A stretch of 34,083 nucleotides of DNA from Candidatus Alistipes excrementipullorum (GCA_019113665.1 DXGW01000006.1:1-34083); one strand, 5' to 3'. Positions 6,723 to 15,713 are shown, numbered from the stretch's first letter. The notes: generated from the sequence alone by a model not told the origin. Translations and numbers: made by a program.

Positions 6723-6761
6723 GGGGATTGCGGCCGGGGATTGCGGCCGGGGATTGCGGCG
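6723..6761. repeat. Three tandem copies of a 13-bp GC-rich repeat
   Basis: GGGGATTGCGGCC occurs at 6723-6735 and 6736-6748, with a third copy ending in G at 6749-6761, plus a partial copy (ATTGCGGCG) just before. It lies in the spacer between pth and the ComEC-like gene. It looks like replication-slippage repeat DNA; no function is evident. Confidence 0.8.
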
Positions 6762-6852
6762 CGGGACAACTTCCACAGTCCAAGGCATAAACATCGCCTA
6801 CAGACGCAAAAAAATAGGCGCCCGGGAAGAAGATTCCGACGCCCGAAAGCGC

Positions 6853-6860
6853 TATCTTTG
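6853..6860 (+). promoter_or_regulatory. Promoter -7 element in front of the comEC-like gene
   Basis: TATCTTTG is an exact TAnnTTTG match. No good TTTG lies at the expected upstream distance, so only half the promoter is supported. It ends five bases before the ATG at 6866, so a transcript starting from it would be nearly or fully leaderless, or the protein may start at Met17 (6914). Confidence 0.45.
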
Positions 6861-6865
6861 CAGTA

Positions 6866-8359
6866 ATGAAGTTCAAACCGGGAAACATATCCGCACGCCT
6901 CTCGCGTCTGCCGATGGTCAAGGCACTAATACCCCTGATCGCCGGCATCGTCTTCTTCGACAGTTTCGAGGCGGACGCTGAGGTCGTCTGGGGCTGTTTC
7001 CTGCTGTCGCTGCTCACGGCGGCAATAACCATACGCCGCAATGTCGGCTCGGCATATATCGTCGCGGCGATATTTTTCCTGGGCGGCGGGGCCGTCTCGC
7101 TCGGACGTTTCACCCCGGCACTGCCCTACGGCGAAATGCTCTTCATGGAGATCGAGGCCGACGAGACGGTCGTACCGCGCAGCAGCGGATACGGATCGAC
7201 TCCTGCGACCGTACGCACGGTCGAGACCCGCGACGGAATCACGGCCGTCGGGGAACGTATCATGTTGTGGTGCGACTCCACATTGACCGTCGGGGCCGGT
7301 GACCGCATCGCGTGCATCGGCCGTATCCGTCCATTCGACACCGGTTACCGCAGCTATGCACGCCTCATGTCACGGCGCGGGTTTGCCGGCACGCTCTTCC
7401 TCAACCGCGACGACGTAACCGGAATAGTGAAGGCCGAAAGCAACACCCTCCACACGTTCGCCGTCGAACGCCTGTCGAGGCTGAATCTCAAGGACGATGC
7501 CCTTGCCTCGGTCGGGGCCATGGCCGTCGGCGACCGGCGCCACCTGACCCCGGAACTGCGCAAGGCATATTCGCGCAGCGGCGCATCGCATGTGCTGGCC
7601 GTGTCGGGACTGCACGTCGGCATAATATTCATGCTGGCCAACACCCTGCTGCGCTGGGTGACGGCCATGCGGCACGGGCAGTCGATACGGGCCGTCGCCG
7701 TAATTATCCCGGTATGGCTCTATGCCGCCGCCTGCGGATTTCCGCCAAGCGTCATACGTGCCGCACTGATGTTCACGGTGCTGCAGGCGGCCGTGGCCTC
7801 GACGTCGACCTACGTCGGACTGAACACACTCGCCGCCGCAGCCTTCGCCATGCTGCTGTACGATGCCGACATGCTCTTCGACATAAGTTTCCAGCTCTCG
7901 TTCGTGGCCGTAGCGGCCATCATGCTGTGGGCCGTGCCCCTAAGCCGGCTGGCCGAAGGCCGCAACCGCGCAATCCGCATGCTCTGGGGCATGACGGCGG
8001 CAGGTGCGGCCGCCACCATAGCAACAGCACCGATAATATCGCACACCTTCGGGACGGTCTCTCTCGTCGGGCTGGCGGCAAACCCGCTGGTGATACTCTG
8101 CGCCAACATCACGGTCATCGCGGCGGCAATATGGATCGTCATGCCGGTGCCGTGGCTCGCCCCGCTCTTCGGCGGCATACTCGACATCACGGCACGCATA
8201 CAGAACGGTGCCGTCGAATGGCTCGCGTCGCTTCCGTGGGCCGCGGCCGAGGTGACCCTCCCGACATGGGCCGTAACCGTCTCCTACACGCTCATGACGG
8301 CGGCAACTCTGGCCGCATGGTGCATCGAACCCGAAAAAAAGGTAACTTTGCCACGATGA
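6866..8359 (+). CDS. comEC: ComEC/Rec2-family DNA-uptake channel protein without a metallo-beta-lactamase domain
   Basis: A 497-residue integral inner-membrane protein. N-terminal hydrophobic segments and a DUF4131-like soluble part (residues 1 to about 170) are followed by the competence domain, marked by RKAYSRSGASHVLAVSGLHVG near residues 230-255. Many membrane helices follow (ACGFPPSVIRAALMF; DISFQLSFVAVAAIMLW). ComEC in Firmicutes carries single-stranded DNA across the inner membrane and has a C-terminal metallo-beta-lactamase domain; here the protein ends after the helices, so that domain is missing. The stop overlaps the next ATG (ATGA, 8356-8359). A role in DNA uptake is inferred from the family only. 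Confidence 0.88.
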   Translation: MKFKPGNISARLSRLPMVKALIPLIAGIVFFDSFEADAEVVWGCFLLSLLTAAITIRRNVGSAYIVAAIFFLGGGAVSLGRFTPALPYGEMLFMEIEADETVVPRSSGYGSTPATVRTVETRDGITAVGERIMLWCDSTLTVGAGDRIACIGRIRPFDTGYRSYARLMSRRGFAGTLFLNRDDVTGIVKAESNTLHTFAVERLSRLNLKDDALASVGAMAVGDRRHLTPELRKAYSRSGASHVLAVSGLHVGIIFMLANTLLRWVTAMRHGQSIRAVAVIIPVWLYAAACGFPPSVIRAALMFTVLQAAVASTSTYVGLNTLAAAAFAMLLYDADMLFDISFQLSFVAVAAIMLWAVPLSRLAEGRNRAIRMLWGMTAAGAAATIATAPIISHTFGTVSLVGLAANPLVILCANITVIAAAIWIVMPVPWLAPLFGGILDITARIQNGAVEWLASLPWAAAEVTLPTWAVTVSYTLMTAATLAAWCIEPEKKVTLPR

Positions 8360-9507
8360 TCACACGCGAACAATACGAACTGCTCTGCCGCGACGACGTA
8401 CGCGGCGACATCGACCGCTGCATCGACCGCGACCCGATAGAGACGGCCCTCGACAAACGGCTGCCGCACGCCGCCGAAGTTGCGTCGCAGGTAAAGTACC
8501 TGCAGCGCGCAAGGCGCAAGCTGCCCGAATGGTACAGGGCGCGGTGCATAATACCGGCACTGGCCTTCGAACAGTCGTCGAGCTGCGACTGCGCCGCCCA
8601 CAAGGAGCCCGAAGGCGAAACGGCCCTCGACCTGACATGCGGGCTCGGCGTCGACTCGTTCTACCTGTCGAAACGCTTTGCGCATGTCACGGCCGTCGAG
8701 CGCGACCCCGTGCTGGCCGACGTCGCACGCGAGAATTTCCGACGTCTCGGTGCCGACAACATCGAGGTCGTATGCGCATCGGCCGAGGAGTTCATCGCCC
8801 GCACCGAAGGGCACTACGACTGGTGTTATGCCGATCCCGACCGGCGCGGACCGCACGGCGAGAAGCTGGTGCGGCTGGAGGAGTGTTCGCCCGACATCAC
8901 GGCCCTCATGCCCGCGATACGCATGCGGGCCGACCGCGTCTGCATCAAGGCGTCGCCCATGTTCGACATCGACGAGGCCTTCCGGATCTTCGGGCAGTGC
9001 CGTGTCGAGGCGGTGTCGCTCGGCGACGAGTGCAAGGAGGTGCTCGTCTACATCGACGGCAGCGGTCCGTCGGTCACGGCCACGGCACTGGGCAGGGGTT
9101 CGTTCACGGTGCCGCGCGACGGAAGCCCCGAACCGGCCGCACCCGCCTCATTCCGCCGCGAGGAGTACGTCCGGCTGCTGATTCCCGACGTCGCACTGCA
9201 GAAGACAAGGCTGGCACGGTGCTATCTCGACGGCCGCGCCGACATCTGGAGCGACAACGGATACGGTTTCGCCACCGCCGAAGCCGACACGCCCCTGTGC
9301 CGCCAGGAGGAGATCGCCTCGATCGAACGCTACGACCCGCGAAAGCTGCGGCGCGAGATGAAGGGCCGGGGCATCGAGATCCTCAAACGCGAATTCCCGG
9401 TCGCAACGCATCGCATCGCCGCCGCACTGGGCGTACGCGAAGGGGGCGGCGAACGCGTGGCATTCACCTCGGTCGGAGGCGAATTTTTGGTTATACGGTT
9501 AAAATAA
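8356..9507 (+). CDS. Class I SAM-dependent methyltransferase with THUMP-like C-terminal domain
   Basis: A 383-residue cytoplasmic protein. The ATG at 8356 overlaps the preceding stop by four bases. A helical N-terminal part (1-85) precedes a Rossmann methyltransferase core: motif I DLTCGLGVD (92-100), an acidic motif II in VTAVERDP, and motif IV YADPDRRG (Asp160-Pro161), the D-P-x-R-R form seen in a Bacteroidota family related to RNA methyltransferases. The C-terminal third (EEYVRLLIPDVALQKTRLA to the end) matches the THUMP-like domain of that family. The substrate is unknown and is probably RNA. The promoter of the following gene lies inside the last codons of this one. Confidence 0.85.
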   Translation: MITREQYELLCRDDVRGDIDRCIDRDPIETALDKRLPHAAEVASQVKYLQRARRKLPEWYRARCIIPALAFEQSSSCDCAAHKEPEGETALDLTCGLGVDSFYLSKRFAHVTAVERDPVLADVARENFRRLGADNIEVVCASAEEFIARTEGHYDWCYADPDRRGPHGEKLVRLEECSPDITALMPAIRMRADRVCIKASPMFDIDEAFRIFGQCRVEAVSLGDECKEVLVYIDGSGPSVTATALGRGSFTVPRDGSPEPAAPASFRREEYVRLLIPDVALQKTRLARCYLDGRADIWSDNGYGFATAEADTPLCRQEEIASIERYDPRKLRREMKGRGIEILKREFPVATHRIAAALGVREGGGERVAFTSVGGEFLVIRLK

Positions 9508-9517
9508 ACTACCTTTG
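9486..9517 (+). promoter_or_regulatory. Bacteroidetes-type promoter of the yihY-DUF2520-kdsC operon
   Basis: TTTG (9486-9489), 20 bases, TACCTTTG (9510-9517): both boxes match the consensus exactly. The -33 box lies inside the end of the methyltransferase gene. Transcription should start near 9524, about 22 bases before the ATG at 9546. Confidence 0.75.
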
Positions 9518-9545
9518 GTAGTCGATTTGCGTTGGTTGGGAAGTC

Positions 9546-10859
9546 ATGGCACTCAAAAAAATAGCAGAATTCTTCACCGATACCGTATTCCACAAGGAGT
9601 TCGGGTCGTCGTGGCTCAACTGGCTCGCACGCCAGTACCGCCTCTTCTTCTACACGGCCCGCGGCCTGCAGGAGCACGGGACGGTCGTGCGCTGCGCAGC
9701 ACTCACCTTCTACACGCTCGTCTCGATAGTCCCCATTCTGGCCGTGGTCTTCGCCATAATGAAGGGCTTCGGGTTCATCGACAAACTTATCGAAAACCTC
9801 TACGCACTCTTCCCGCAGAACCCCGACATCATCGACTATATCGTCCGGTTCGCCGACAAGGCCCTGATGAACACCCGCGGAGGCGTGGTGGCGGCCGTCG
9901 GCGTGGCCACGTTGTTCTGGGCCGTGATACGCGTCTTCGGCTCGATCGAGAACGCCTTCAACAACATCTGGGAAGTCACCTCCTCGCGCAGCATCACGCG
10001 CCGGTACTCGGACTATATCGCCGTCGTGGTGGTCGTGCCGGTGCTCTGGATCGTGGCCAACGGCGTGGGCTCGTATGCACAGGAGCTGCTCGGCCTCGAA
10101 GAATCATCGTGGCTGCAGGCCGTATCGCACATCGTCTCGATCGTGGTGATGTGGGTGATGTTCTCGTTCCTCTACTTCGTGATACCCAACACGACCGTGC
10201 GCTTCGGCAGCGCCTTGACCGCCGGAATCATAGCCGGAACGTCGTTCATGCTCTTCCAGTGGGGTTATGTCTGGCTGCAGAAGTTCATGACCTCGTACAA
10301 CGCCATATACGGCAGTTTCGCAGCCCTGCCGCTCTTCCTGATCTGGGTGCAGATATCGTGGGAGATACTCCTCTTCGGCGGCGAACTCTCGTTCGCATAC
10401 CAGAACATCGACAAGTTCGACGAGGAGCGCGAATCGCTCCACATAAGCTACGACAGCCGCCGCAAGGTGATGATCGCGGCGATGATCGCCGTGGTCCGCA
10501 ACTTCGCCGAAGGCAACGGGGCCATGTCGCTCTCGCAGGTGCGGCAGCGCCTCAACCTGCCCACGCGAATAGTCAACTCGGTGCTCTACTCGCTCGTCGA
10601 CGCCGGGCTGCTCATCGAACTGCCGGCCGAGGGCAAAGGCTACGAAACGAAATTCGTGCCGGCGAAGGATACCGCCTCGTTCACCGTCTACGGGATTCTC
10701 GAAGCGGTCGAGCACACCGGCGACACGGATATGGAGATGCAGTCGAGCGACGAGCTGCGCACGGCGGACCGCGTTCTCGAACAGCTCAAGCGCATAGTCA
10801 GGGAATCGGGCAGCGACCCGCTGCTCTCGGATATGAAAGGAGGCAGACATGACAAATAG
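9546..10859 (+). CDS. YihY/BrkB-family inner-membrane protein
   Basis: A 437-residue membrane protein with about six helices in the first 290 residues (for example FYTLVSIVPILAVVFAIM, VGVATLFWAVIRVFGSIENAFN, LPLFLIWVQISWEILLFGGEL). The pattern is typical of YihY/BrkB proteins. A C-terminal cytoplasmic region (about 300-437) has a winged-helix look (SLSQVRQRLNLPTRIVNSVLYSLVDAGLL). The family was once misnamed RNase BN; its real role is unsettled, and transport or envelope functions have been suggested. The last 11 bases overlap the next gene, which implies translational coupling. Confidence 0.88.
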   Translation: MALKKIAEFFTDTVFHKEFGSSWLNWLARQYRLFFYTARGLQEHGTVVRCAALTFYTLVSIVPILAVVFAIMKGFGFIDKLIENLYALFPQNPDIIDYIVRFADKALMNTRGGVVAAVGVATLFWAVIRVFGSIENAFNNIWEVTSSRSITRRYSDYIAVVVVVPVLWIVANGVGSYAQELLGLEESSWLQAVSHIVSIVVMWVMFSFLYFVIPNTTVRFGSALTAGIIAGTSFMLFQWGYVWLQKFMTSYNAIYGSFAALPLFLIWVQISWEILLFGGELSFAYQNIDKFDEERESLHISYDSRRKVMIAAMIAVVRNFAEGNGAMSLSQVRQRLNLPTRIVNSVLYSLVDAGLLIELPAEGKGYETKFVPAKDTASFTVYGILEAVEHTGDTDMEMQSSDELRTADRVLEQLKRIVRESGSDPLLSDMKGGRHDK

Positions 10860-11631
10860 CGCCGTAATAATAGGGAGCGGAAACGTGGCCGAGGCCTTCG
10901 CCCGCGCACTGCCGGCCTGCGGAATCGAGGTGCGGCAGATCTTCGCCCGCAATGCGGGACGCGGAGAGGCGGTGGCGGCACTGGCCGGCTGCGGGTGGAC
11001 CGACGACCCGGCACACCTGGCCGCAGCCGACATCTACATCACGGCCGTGAGCGACTCGTCGATAGGCAGCGTACTCGACCCGCTCACCATTCCCGCAACC
11101 GCAGTCGTGGTACACACGGCCGGCGCCCAGCCCGTGGAGGCCATACCGGCGCATTTCGCCCGCAGGGGCGTACTCTACCCGCTGCAGACATTCACGGCGG
11201 GACGCAAGGTCGATTTCGGCGCCATACCGTTCTTCATCGAGGCTTCGGACCCGGCGACGCTCGCCGCCATACGCGAAGTGGCCTCGCGCCTGAGTTGCCA
11301 CGTCTTCGACTCGACGTCGGAGAGCCGCGCCGAAGTGCATCTGGCCGGAGTCTTCGCCTGCAACTTCGTCAACGCGCTCTACGGCATAGGCCAGGAGATG
11401 ATGGCACGCGCCGGAGCGCCGTTCGAGGGCCTTGTGCCGCTGATCGTGGAGACCGCACGCAAGGCCGCCGACAGCGGAGACCCCGCTGCCGTGCAGACAG
11501 GGCCCGCACGCCGTCACGACACCACGACCATGCAGCGCCACATAGCCCTGCTCGACGGCAACGGGAGACTGAAAAACATATACGAACTGATGAGTCAAGA
11601 GATATGGGAGAAAACTTCAAGGAGAAATTAG
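10849..11631 (+). CDS. Rossmann-fold/DUF2520 protein, putative NADP-dependent oxidoreductase
   Basis: A 260-residue protein. The N-terminal Rossmann domain has the dinucleotide loop VIIGSGNVAEAFARAL (residues 6-21). It is followed by the DUF2520 domain (RGVLYPLQTFTAGRKVDF; EVHLAGVFACNFVNALYGIG; a closing RHDTTTMQRHIALL). The architecture resembles 6-phosphogluconate-dehydrogenase-like and ketopantoate-reductase-like enzymes, but no substrate is known. It overlaps yihY by 11 bases and kdsC by 28 bases, so all three are one operon. A DUF2520 gene next to kdsC is a common arrangement in Bacteroidota. Confidence 0.88.
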   Translation: MTNSAVIIGSGNVAEAFARALPACGIEVRQIFARNAGRGEAVAALAGCGWTDDPAHLAAADIYITAVSDSSIGSVLDPLTIPATAVVVHTAGAQPVEAIPAHFARRGVLYPLQTFTAGRKVDFGAIPFFIEASDPATLAAIREVASRLSCHVFDSTSESRAEVHLAGVFACNFVNALYGIGQEMMARAGAPFEGLVPLIVETARKAADSGDPAAVQTGPARRHDTTTMQRHIALLDGNGRLKNIYELMSQEIWEKTSRRN

Positions 11632-12152
11632 CACGCGTCGAGGCCTTCGTCTTCGACGTCGACGGCGTCATGACCGACGGCGGGATAATGCCCCTGCCCG
11701 ACGGTGACTTCGTGCGCCGCTACTACGCCAAGGACGGATACGCCATTTCGTACGCCATAAAGCACGGCTACAAGGTCTGCGTCATAACCGGCGGTTTCGG
11801 GGCCACGCTGCTCTCGCGCATGAAGCGGCTGGGCGTCGAGTACCTCTACCACAACTGCATGGACAAGATCGCCGCCATCGACGACTTCTGCCGGCGTGCG
11901 GGCGTCAACATCGAGAACACGATATACATGGGCGACGACATTCCCGACCTGGAGTGCATGCGCAAGGTCGGCATACCGGTATGTCCGGCCGACGCCTGCG
12001 CCGAGGTGGTCGAGGCCGCCTGCTACGTATCGCAGTTCGGCGGCGGTTACGGCTGCGTGCGCGACATCATCGAGCAGGTGCTGCGCGCCCACGGCACATG
12101 GGCCCTCGACTCGAAAGGAACAATATGCGACGACAGCGTTGCTTCAAGATAA
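11604..12152 (+). CDS. kdsC: 3-deoxy-D-manno-octulosonate 8-phosphate phosphatase
   Basis: A 182-residue HAD-superfamily phosphatase of the KdsC type. It removes phosphate from Kdo-8-phosphate to give Kdo, the sugar that joins lipid A to the LPS core. The ATG at 11604 gives the usual length and places the HAD motif FDVDGVMTDG at residues 17-26 (nucleophile Asp18, acid/base Asp20). Motif II-III features lie in VCVITGGFGATLLSRMKRLGV and motif IV in IYMGDDIPDLECM. There is no cap domain, as expected for this tetrameric class. It overlaps the preceding gene by 28 bases. Confidence 0.93.
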   Translation: MGENFKEKLARVEAFVFDVDGVMTDGGIMPLPDGDFVRRYYAKDGYAISYAIKHGYKVCVITGGFGATLLSRMKRLGVEYLYHNCMDKIAAIDDFCRRAGVNIENTIYMGDDIPDLECMRKVGIPVCPADACAEVVEAACYVSQFGGGYGCVRDIIEQVLRAHGTWALDSKGTICDDSVASR

Positions 12153-12186
12153 CACGGAACAACAAACATCAAAAAAACGAACAACC

Positions 12187-13476
12187 ATGTCAGAGAAAAA
12201 ACTGCGTTTCGAAACGCTGCAGATACACGGCGGGTACAGTGTCGACGACACCGGCTCGCGCGGCGCGGCCATCTACCCCACCGCCGCATACCACTTCAAG
12301 ACGTGCGACTATGCCGCACGCCTGTTCGAACTCAAGGAGTTCGGCAACATCTACACGCGCCTGCAGAACCCCACGACCTCGTCGTACGAGGAGCGTATCG
12401 CCGCCCTCGAAGGTGGTGTCGGTGCACTGGCCGTGGCTTCGGGCATGTCGGCACAGCTCATAGCCCTCACGTCGCTGGCAGACTGCGGCGACAACATCGT
12501 GGCGTCGCCCTACCTCTATGGCGGCACCTTCAACCAGTTCAAGATCACGTTCCGCAAGCTGGGCATCGACTGCCGCCTCGGCCATGACGACAGCGTCGCC
12601 GAACTCGAACGGCTCATCGACGACCGCACCAAGGCCATCTACGTCGAAGCCATGAGCAACCCCGGCTGCAGCGTACCCGACCTCGAGGGTCTCGCCGATC
12701 TGGCCCGCCGCTACGACGTGCCCCTTGTCGTGGACAACACATTCGGTGCAGGCGGCTACCTCTGCCGGCCCATCGAATGGGGCGCCAACATCGTCGTGGA
12801 GTCGGCCACCAAGTGGATCAACGGCCACGGCACGGCCATGGGCGGCGTCATAGTCGACGCCGGCAACTACAACTGGAACAACGGCAAGTTCCCCGCAATC
12901 AGCGGCCCCTCGGAGGGTTACCACGGCCTGAACTTCTACGAGACATTCGGCAACATGGCCTATATCGTCAAGTGCCGCGTCGACGGACTGCGCGACCTCG
13001 GCTGCTCGCCCTCGGCCTTCGACTCGTTCCTCATGAAAATAGGTCTGGAGACCCTCTCGATGCGCGTGAAGCACGAAGTAGAGTCGACGAAACGCCTGGC
13101 CGAGTATTTCCGCAGCCACCCGCTCGTCGAGCGCGTAAAATACGTCGGCTTCGAGGACGACCCCTCGCATGCAAATGCAGCCAAATATTTCCGTTTCGGT
13201 GCCGGAGCCGTGCTGAACGTCGAGCTGAAGGGCTCGCTCGAGTCGACCGTACGCTTCGTCGAGGCCCTCAAACTCGTGGGCAACATGACCATGATCGGCG
13301 ACTCGATAACCGTAGTGACGCACCCCGCATCGACAACCCACAAACAACTCAGCGACGAAGACAAGCGCGCCACGGGCATAACCCCGACGCTGCTGCGCAT
13401 ATCGGCCGGACTCGAGAACGTCGAGGACATAATCGACGACTTCGAACAGGCCTTCGCCGTGGCATTCGAGAAGTAA
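12187..13476 (+). CDS. metY: O-acetylhomoserine sulfhydrylase (PLP-dependent)
   Basis: A 429-residue cytoplasmic enzyme of the Cys/Met-metabolism PLP family. It makes homocysteine from O-acetylhomoserine and sulfide. The ATG at 12187 begins MSEKKLRFETLQIHGGY, the usual start. The motifs are YTRLQNPTTSSYEERIAALE, the cofactor-binding VVDNTFGAGGYLCRP, and the PLP lysine Lys209 in VESATKWINGHGTAMGG. The length (about 430) separates it from the shorter cystathionine gamma-synthases (about 380). It is followed by metX after four bases and then hom, which fits the direct-sulfhydrylation route of methionine synthesis. Confidence 0.95.
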   Translation: MSEKKLRFETLQIHGGYSVDDTGSRGAAIYPTAAYHFKTCDYAARLFELKEFGNIYTRLQNPTTSSYEERIAALEGGVGALAVASGMSAQLIALTSLADCGDNIVASPYLYGGTFNQFKITFRKLGIDCRLGHDDSVAELERLIDDRTKAIYVEAMSNPGCSVPDLEGLADLARRYDVPLVVDNTFGAGGYLCRPIEWGANIVVESATKWINGHGTAMGGVIVDAGNYNWNNGKFPAISGPSEGYHGLNFYETFGNMAYIVKCRVDGLRDLGCSPSAFDSFLMKIGLETLSMRVKHEVESTKRLAEYFRSHPLVERVKYVGFEDDPSHANAAKYFRFGAGAVLNVELKGSLESTVRFVEALKLVGNMTMIGDSITVVTHPASTTHKQLSDEDKRATGITPTLLRISAGLENVEDIIDDFEQAFAVAFEK

Positions 13477-13480
13477 CGGC

Positions 13481-14503
13481 ATGATAAGGTACGAACATTT
13501 CGACGGTCCGCTGCAACTCGAAGGCGGCGGCGTGCTGCCCGAAGTGACGGTGGCATACTCGACATACGGGGAGCTGTCGCCCGCCCGCGACAACGTCATC
13601 TGGGTATGCCACGCCCTGACCGCAAACTCCGAAGTGGCCGAATGGTGGGAACATACGGTCGAAGAGGGCAAGTTCCTCGACCCGGCGAAATATTTCGTCG
13701 TCTGCGCCAACTTCCTCGGCTCGCACTACGGCACGACCGGTCCGCTCAGCATCAACCCCGCCACCGGCGAGAAGTGGTACGGCGACTTCCCGCAGATCAC
13801 CGTGCGCGACATGGTACGCTGCCACCGCATGCTGGCCGAAAGGCTCGGCATCGAGCATGTCGAGCTGCTCATCGGCAGCTCGATCGGCGGTTTCCAGTGT
13901 CTGGAGTGGGCGGTCGAATGCCCCGACTTCGCACGCCGCGCGGCATTCATAGCCACGGCCGTGCGCTCGACACCGTGGATCACCGCCTTCAACGAGTCGC
14001 AGCGCTGGGCCATCGAGATCGACCCAACGTTCGGGCAGCGCAGCGACGAGGCCGGCATCGACGGCATGGCCGTAGCCCGCAGCATAGCCCTGATGAGCTA
14101 TCGCGGGGGACTGGCCTACGACCGCACGCAGCAGGACCCCGACCACGGGAAGCTCTCGGGATTCCGCGTCTGCTCGTACCAGCGCCACCAGGGCGAGAAG
14201 CTCCGCCGGCGGTTCAACGCCTACTCCTACTACCGCATCTCGCAGGCGGTCGACTCGCACGACCTGGCCCGCGGGCGCGGCGGCGACGTCGAGAAGGTGC
14301 TGGCCGGGGTCAAGGCCGACTGCCTGGTCGTGGCCATAACCTCGGACATACTCTTCCCGCCCGAGGGTCACGACGTCATGGTGCGTGCGCTGCCCCGCGT
14401 CGAATACCATCTCATAGATTCGGATTTCGGCCATGACGGCTTCCTGGTCGAACACCGACAACTCAACGACATTATCCAGCGATTCATGAACAAACCACTA
14501 TGA
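13481..14503 (+). CDS. metX: Homoserine O-acetyltransferase
   Basis: A 340-residue alpha/beta-hydrolase-fold enzyme that transfers acetyl from acetyl-CoA to homoserine. The family marks are VCHALTANSEVAEWW and NFLGSHYGTTGP. The nucleophile elbow GSSIGG has Ser134, and the rest of the triad is Asp289 (ITSDILFPPEG) and His318 (FGHDGFLVE). It is placed four bases after metY and overlaps hom by four bases (ATGA), and its product is the substrate of metY. Chemistry as acetyl- and not succinyltransferase is inferred from the MetX family and from the metY partner. Confidence 0.95.
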   Translation: MIRYEHFDGPLQLEGGGVLPEVTVAYSTYGELSPARDNVIWVCHALTANSEVAEWWEHTVEEGKFLDPAKYFVVCANFLGSHYGTTGPLSINPATGEKWYGDFPQITVRDMVRCHRMLAERLGIEHVELLIGSSIGGFQCLEWAVECPDFARRAAFIATAVRSTPWITAFNESQRWAIEIDPTFGQRSDEAGIDGMAVARSIALMSYRGGLAYDRTQQDPDHGKLSGFRVCSYQRHQGEKLRRRFNAYSYYRISQAVDSHDLARGRGGDVEKVLAGVKADCLVVAITSDILFPPEGHDVMVRALPRVEYHLIDSDFGHDGFLVEHRQLNDIIQRFMNKPL

Positions 14504-15687
14504 AACGAGTACTCAACATCGGACTCTTCGGCTTCGGGACGGTCGGTCGCGGCCTCTACGACGTACTTGAGGAGACGCGGCTCAAGGAGGCGCGGATAAA
14601 ACGCATCTGCGTGCGCAACATCAACAAGCAGCGCGGCGTCGAGGCCGACTTCACGGACAACCCCGACGACATCTTCAACGACCCGGACATCAACCTCATC
14701 GTCGAACTCATCGACGACGCCGAAGCGTCGTACACCATCGTCAAACGGGCACTCGAACGCGGCCTGCCGGTGGTCACCGGCAACAAGAAGATGCTCGCCT
14801 ACCACCTCGAGGAGCTCGTCGAAATACAGCGCCGCACATCGGCTCCGCTGCTCTACGACGCCTCGGCATGCGGCAGCATTCCCGTAATCCGCAACCTCGA
14901 GGAGTACTACGACAACGACCTGCTCATATCGGTCAAGGGTATCCTCAACGGCTCGTCGAACTTCATTCTCTCGAAGATATTCAACGAGAACATGTCCTAC
15001 CCCGACGCCCTGCGACTGGCCCAGGAACTCGGCTTCGCCGAATCGGACCCCTCGCTCGACATCGACGGCTTCGACTCGCTCTTCAAGCTGATAATCATCA
15101 CGCTCCACGCCTTCGGACGCTACGTCTCGCCCGAACGCATATTCGTCTACGGAATATCGACCATGAACGACGACGACATACGCTTTGCCACGGAGAAGGA
15201 GCGCCGCATAAAGCTCGTCGCCCATGTCGAGAAACTCGAGAGCGGCAACATCATGATGAGCGTAATACCGCAGCTCATCTCGCGCGACAAGTACATCTAC
15301 AGCGTCGAGGACGAGTTCAACGGCGTGGTAATCAAGGGCAAGTTCTACTACAAGCAGTTCATGTTCGGCCGCGGCGCCGGCGGCTACCCCACGGGGTCGG
15401 CCGTGCTGAGCGACATCATGGCCTGCTTCTACAACTACAAGTACGAATACAAGAAACTCAACGCCGACGTGGTGCCCGAATACACCGACGACTATACGTT
15501 CCGCATCTACCTGCGCTACTCGTCGGACGAGGACCTCGCCCTGTTCAACTTCCTGCGCATACGCGAGAAGTACGTGAGCGAAACCTCGAAATATATCGTC
15601 GGGGACGTGCGTCTTGCCGACCTCTGCCGTGTCAAGGAGCAGTTGCGCGGGCGCAACATCTTCCTGGCGGCATATCCCGAGGATTGA
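14500..15687 (+). CDS. hom: Homoserine dehydrogenase (monofunctional)
   Basis: A 395-residue enzyme that reduces aspartate semialdehyde to homoserine with NAD(P)H. The N-terminal Rossmann loop is IGLFGFGTVGRGL; the catalytic region contains VTGNKKMLAYH, GILNGSSNFIL, LAQELGFAESDPSLDIDG, and the C-terminal GAGGYPTGSAVLSD. After about residue 330 there is a short extension (FRIYLRYSSDEDLALF) that may be an ACT-like domain. No aspartokinase part is fused, unlike ThrA. It overlaps metX by four bases and ends the metY-metX-hom operon. Confidence 0.95.
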   Translation: MKRVLNIGLFGFGTVGRGLYDVLEETRLKEARIKRICVRNINKQRGVEADFTDNPDDIFNDPDINLIVELIDDAEASYTIVKRALERGLPVVTGNKKMLAYHLEELVEIQRRTSAPLLYDASACGSIPVIRNLEEYYDNDLLISVKGILNGSSNFILSKIFNENMSYPDALRLAQELGFAESDPSLDIDGFDSLFKLIIITLHAFGRYVSPERIFVYGISTMNDDDIRFATEKERRIKLVAHVEKLESGNIMMSVIPQLISRDKYIYSVEDEFNGVVIKGKFYYKQFMFGRGAGGYPTGSAVLSDIMACFYNYKYEYKKLNADVVPEYTDDYTFRIYLRYSSDEDLALFNFLRIREKYVSETSKYIVGDVRLADLCRVKEQLRGRNIFLAAYPED

Positions 15688-15713
15688 TCGATGCCGGCGG
15701 CGGCATGATGTGC

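Noticed and set aside
6712..6761. Short repeats as a CRISPR array
   Set aside because: The units are directly adjacent with no spacers and are only 13 bases long.
9546..10859. Naming the YihY-like protein as ribonuclease BN
   Set aside because: The older RNase BN label for this membrane family is a known misnomer; no nuclease motif is present.
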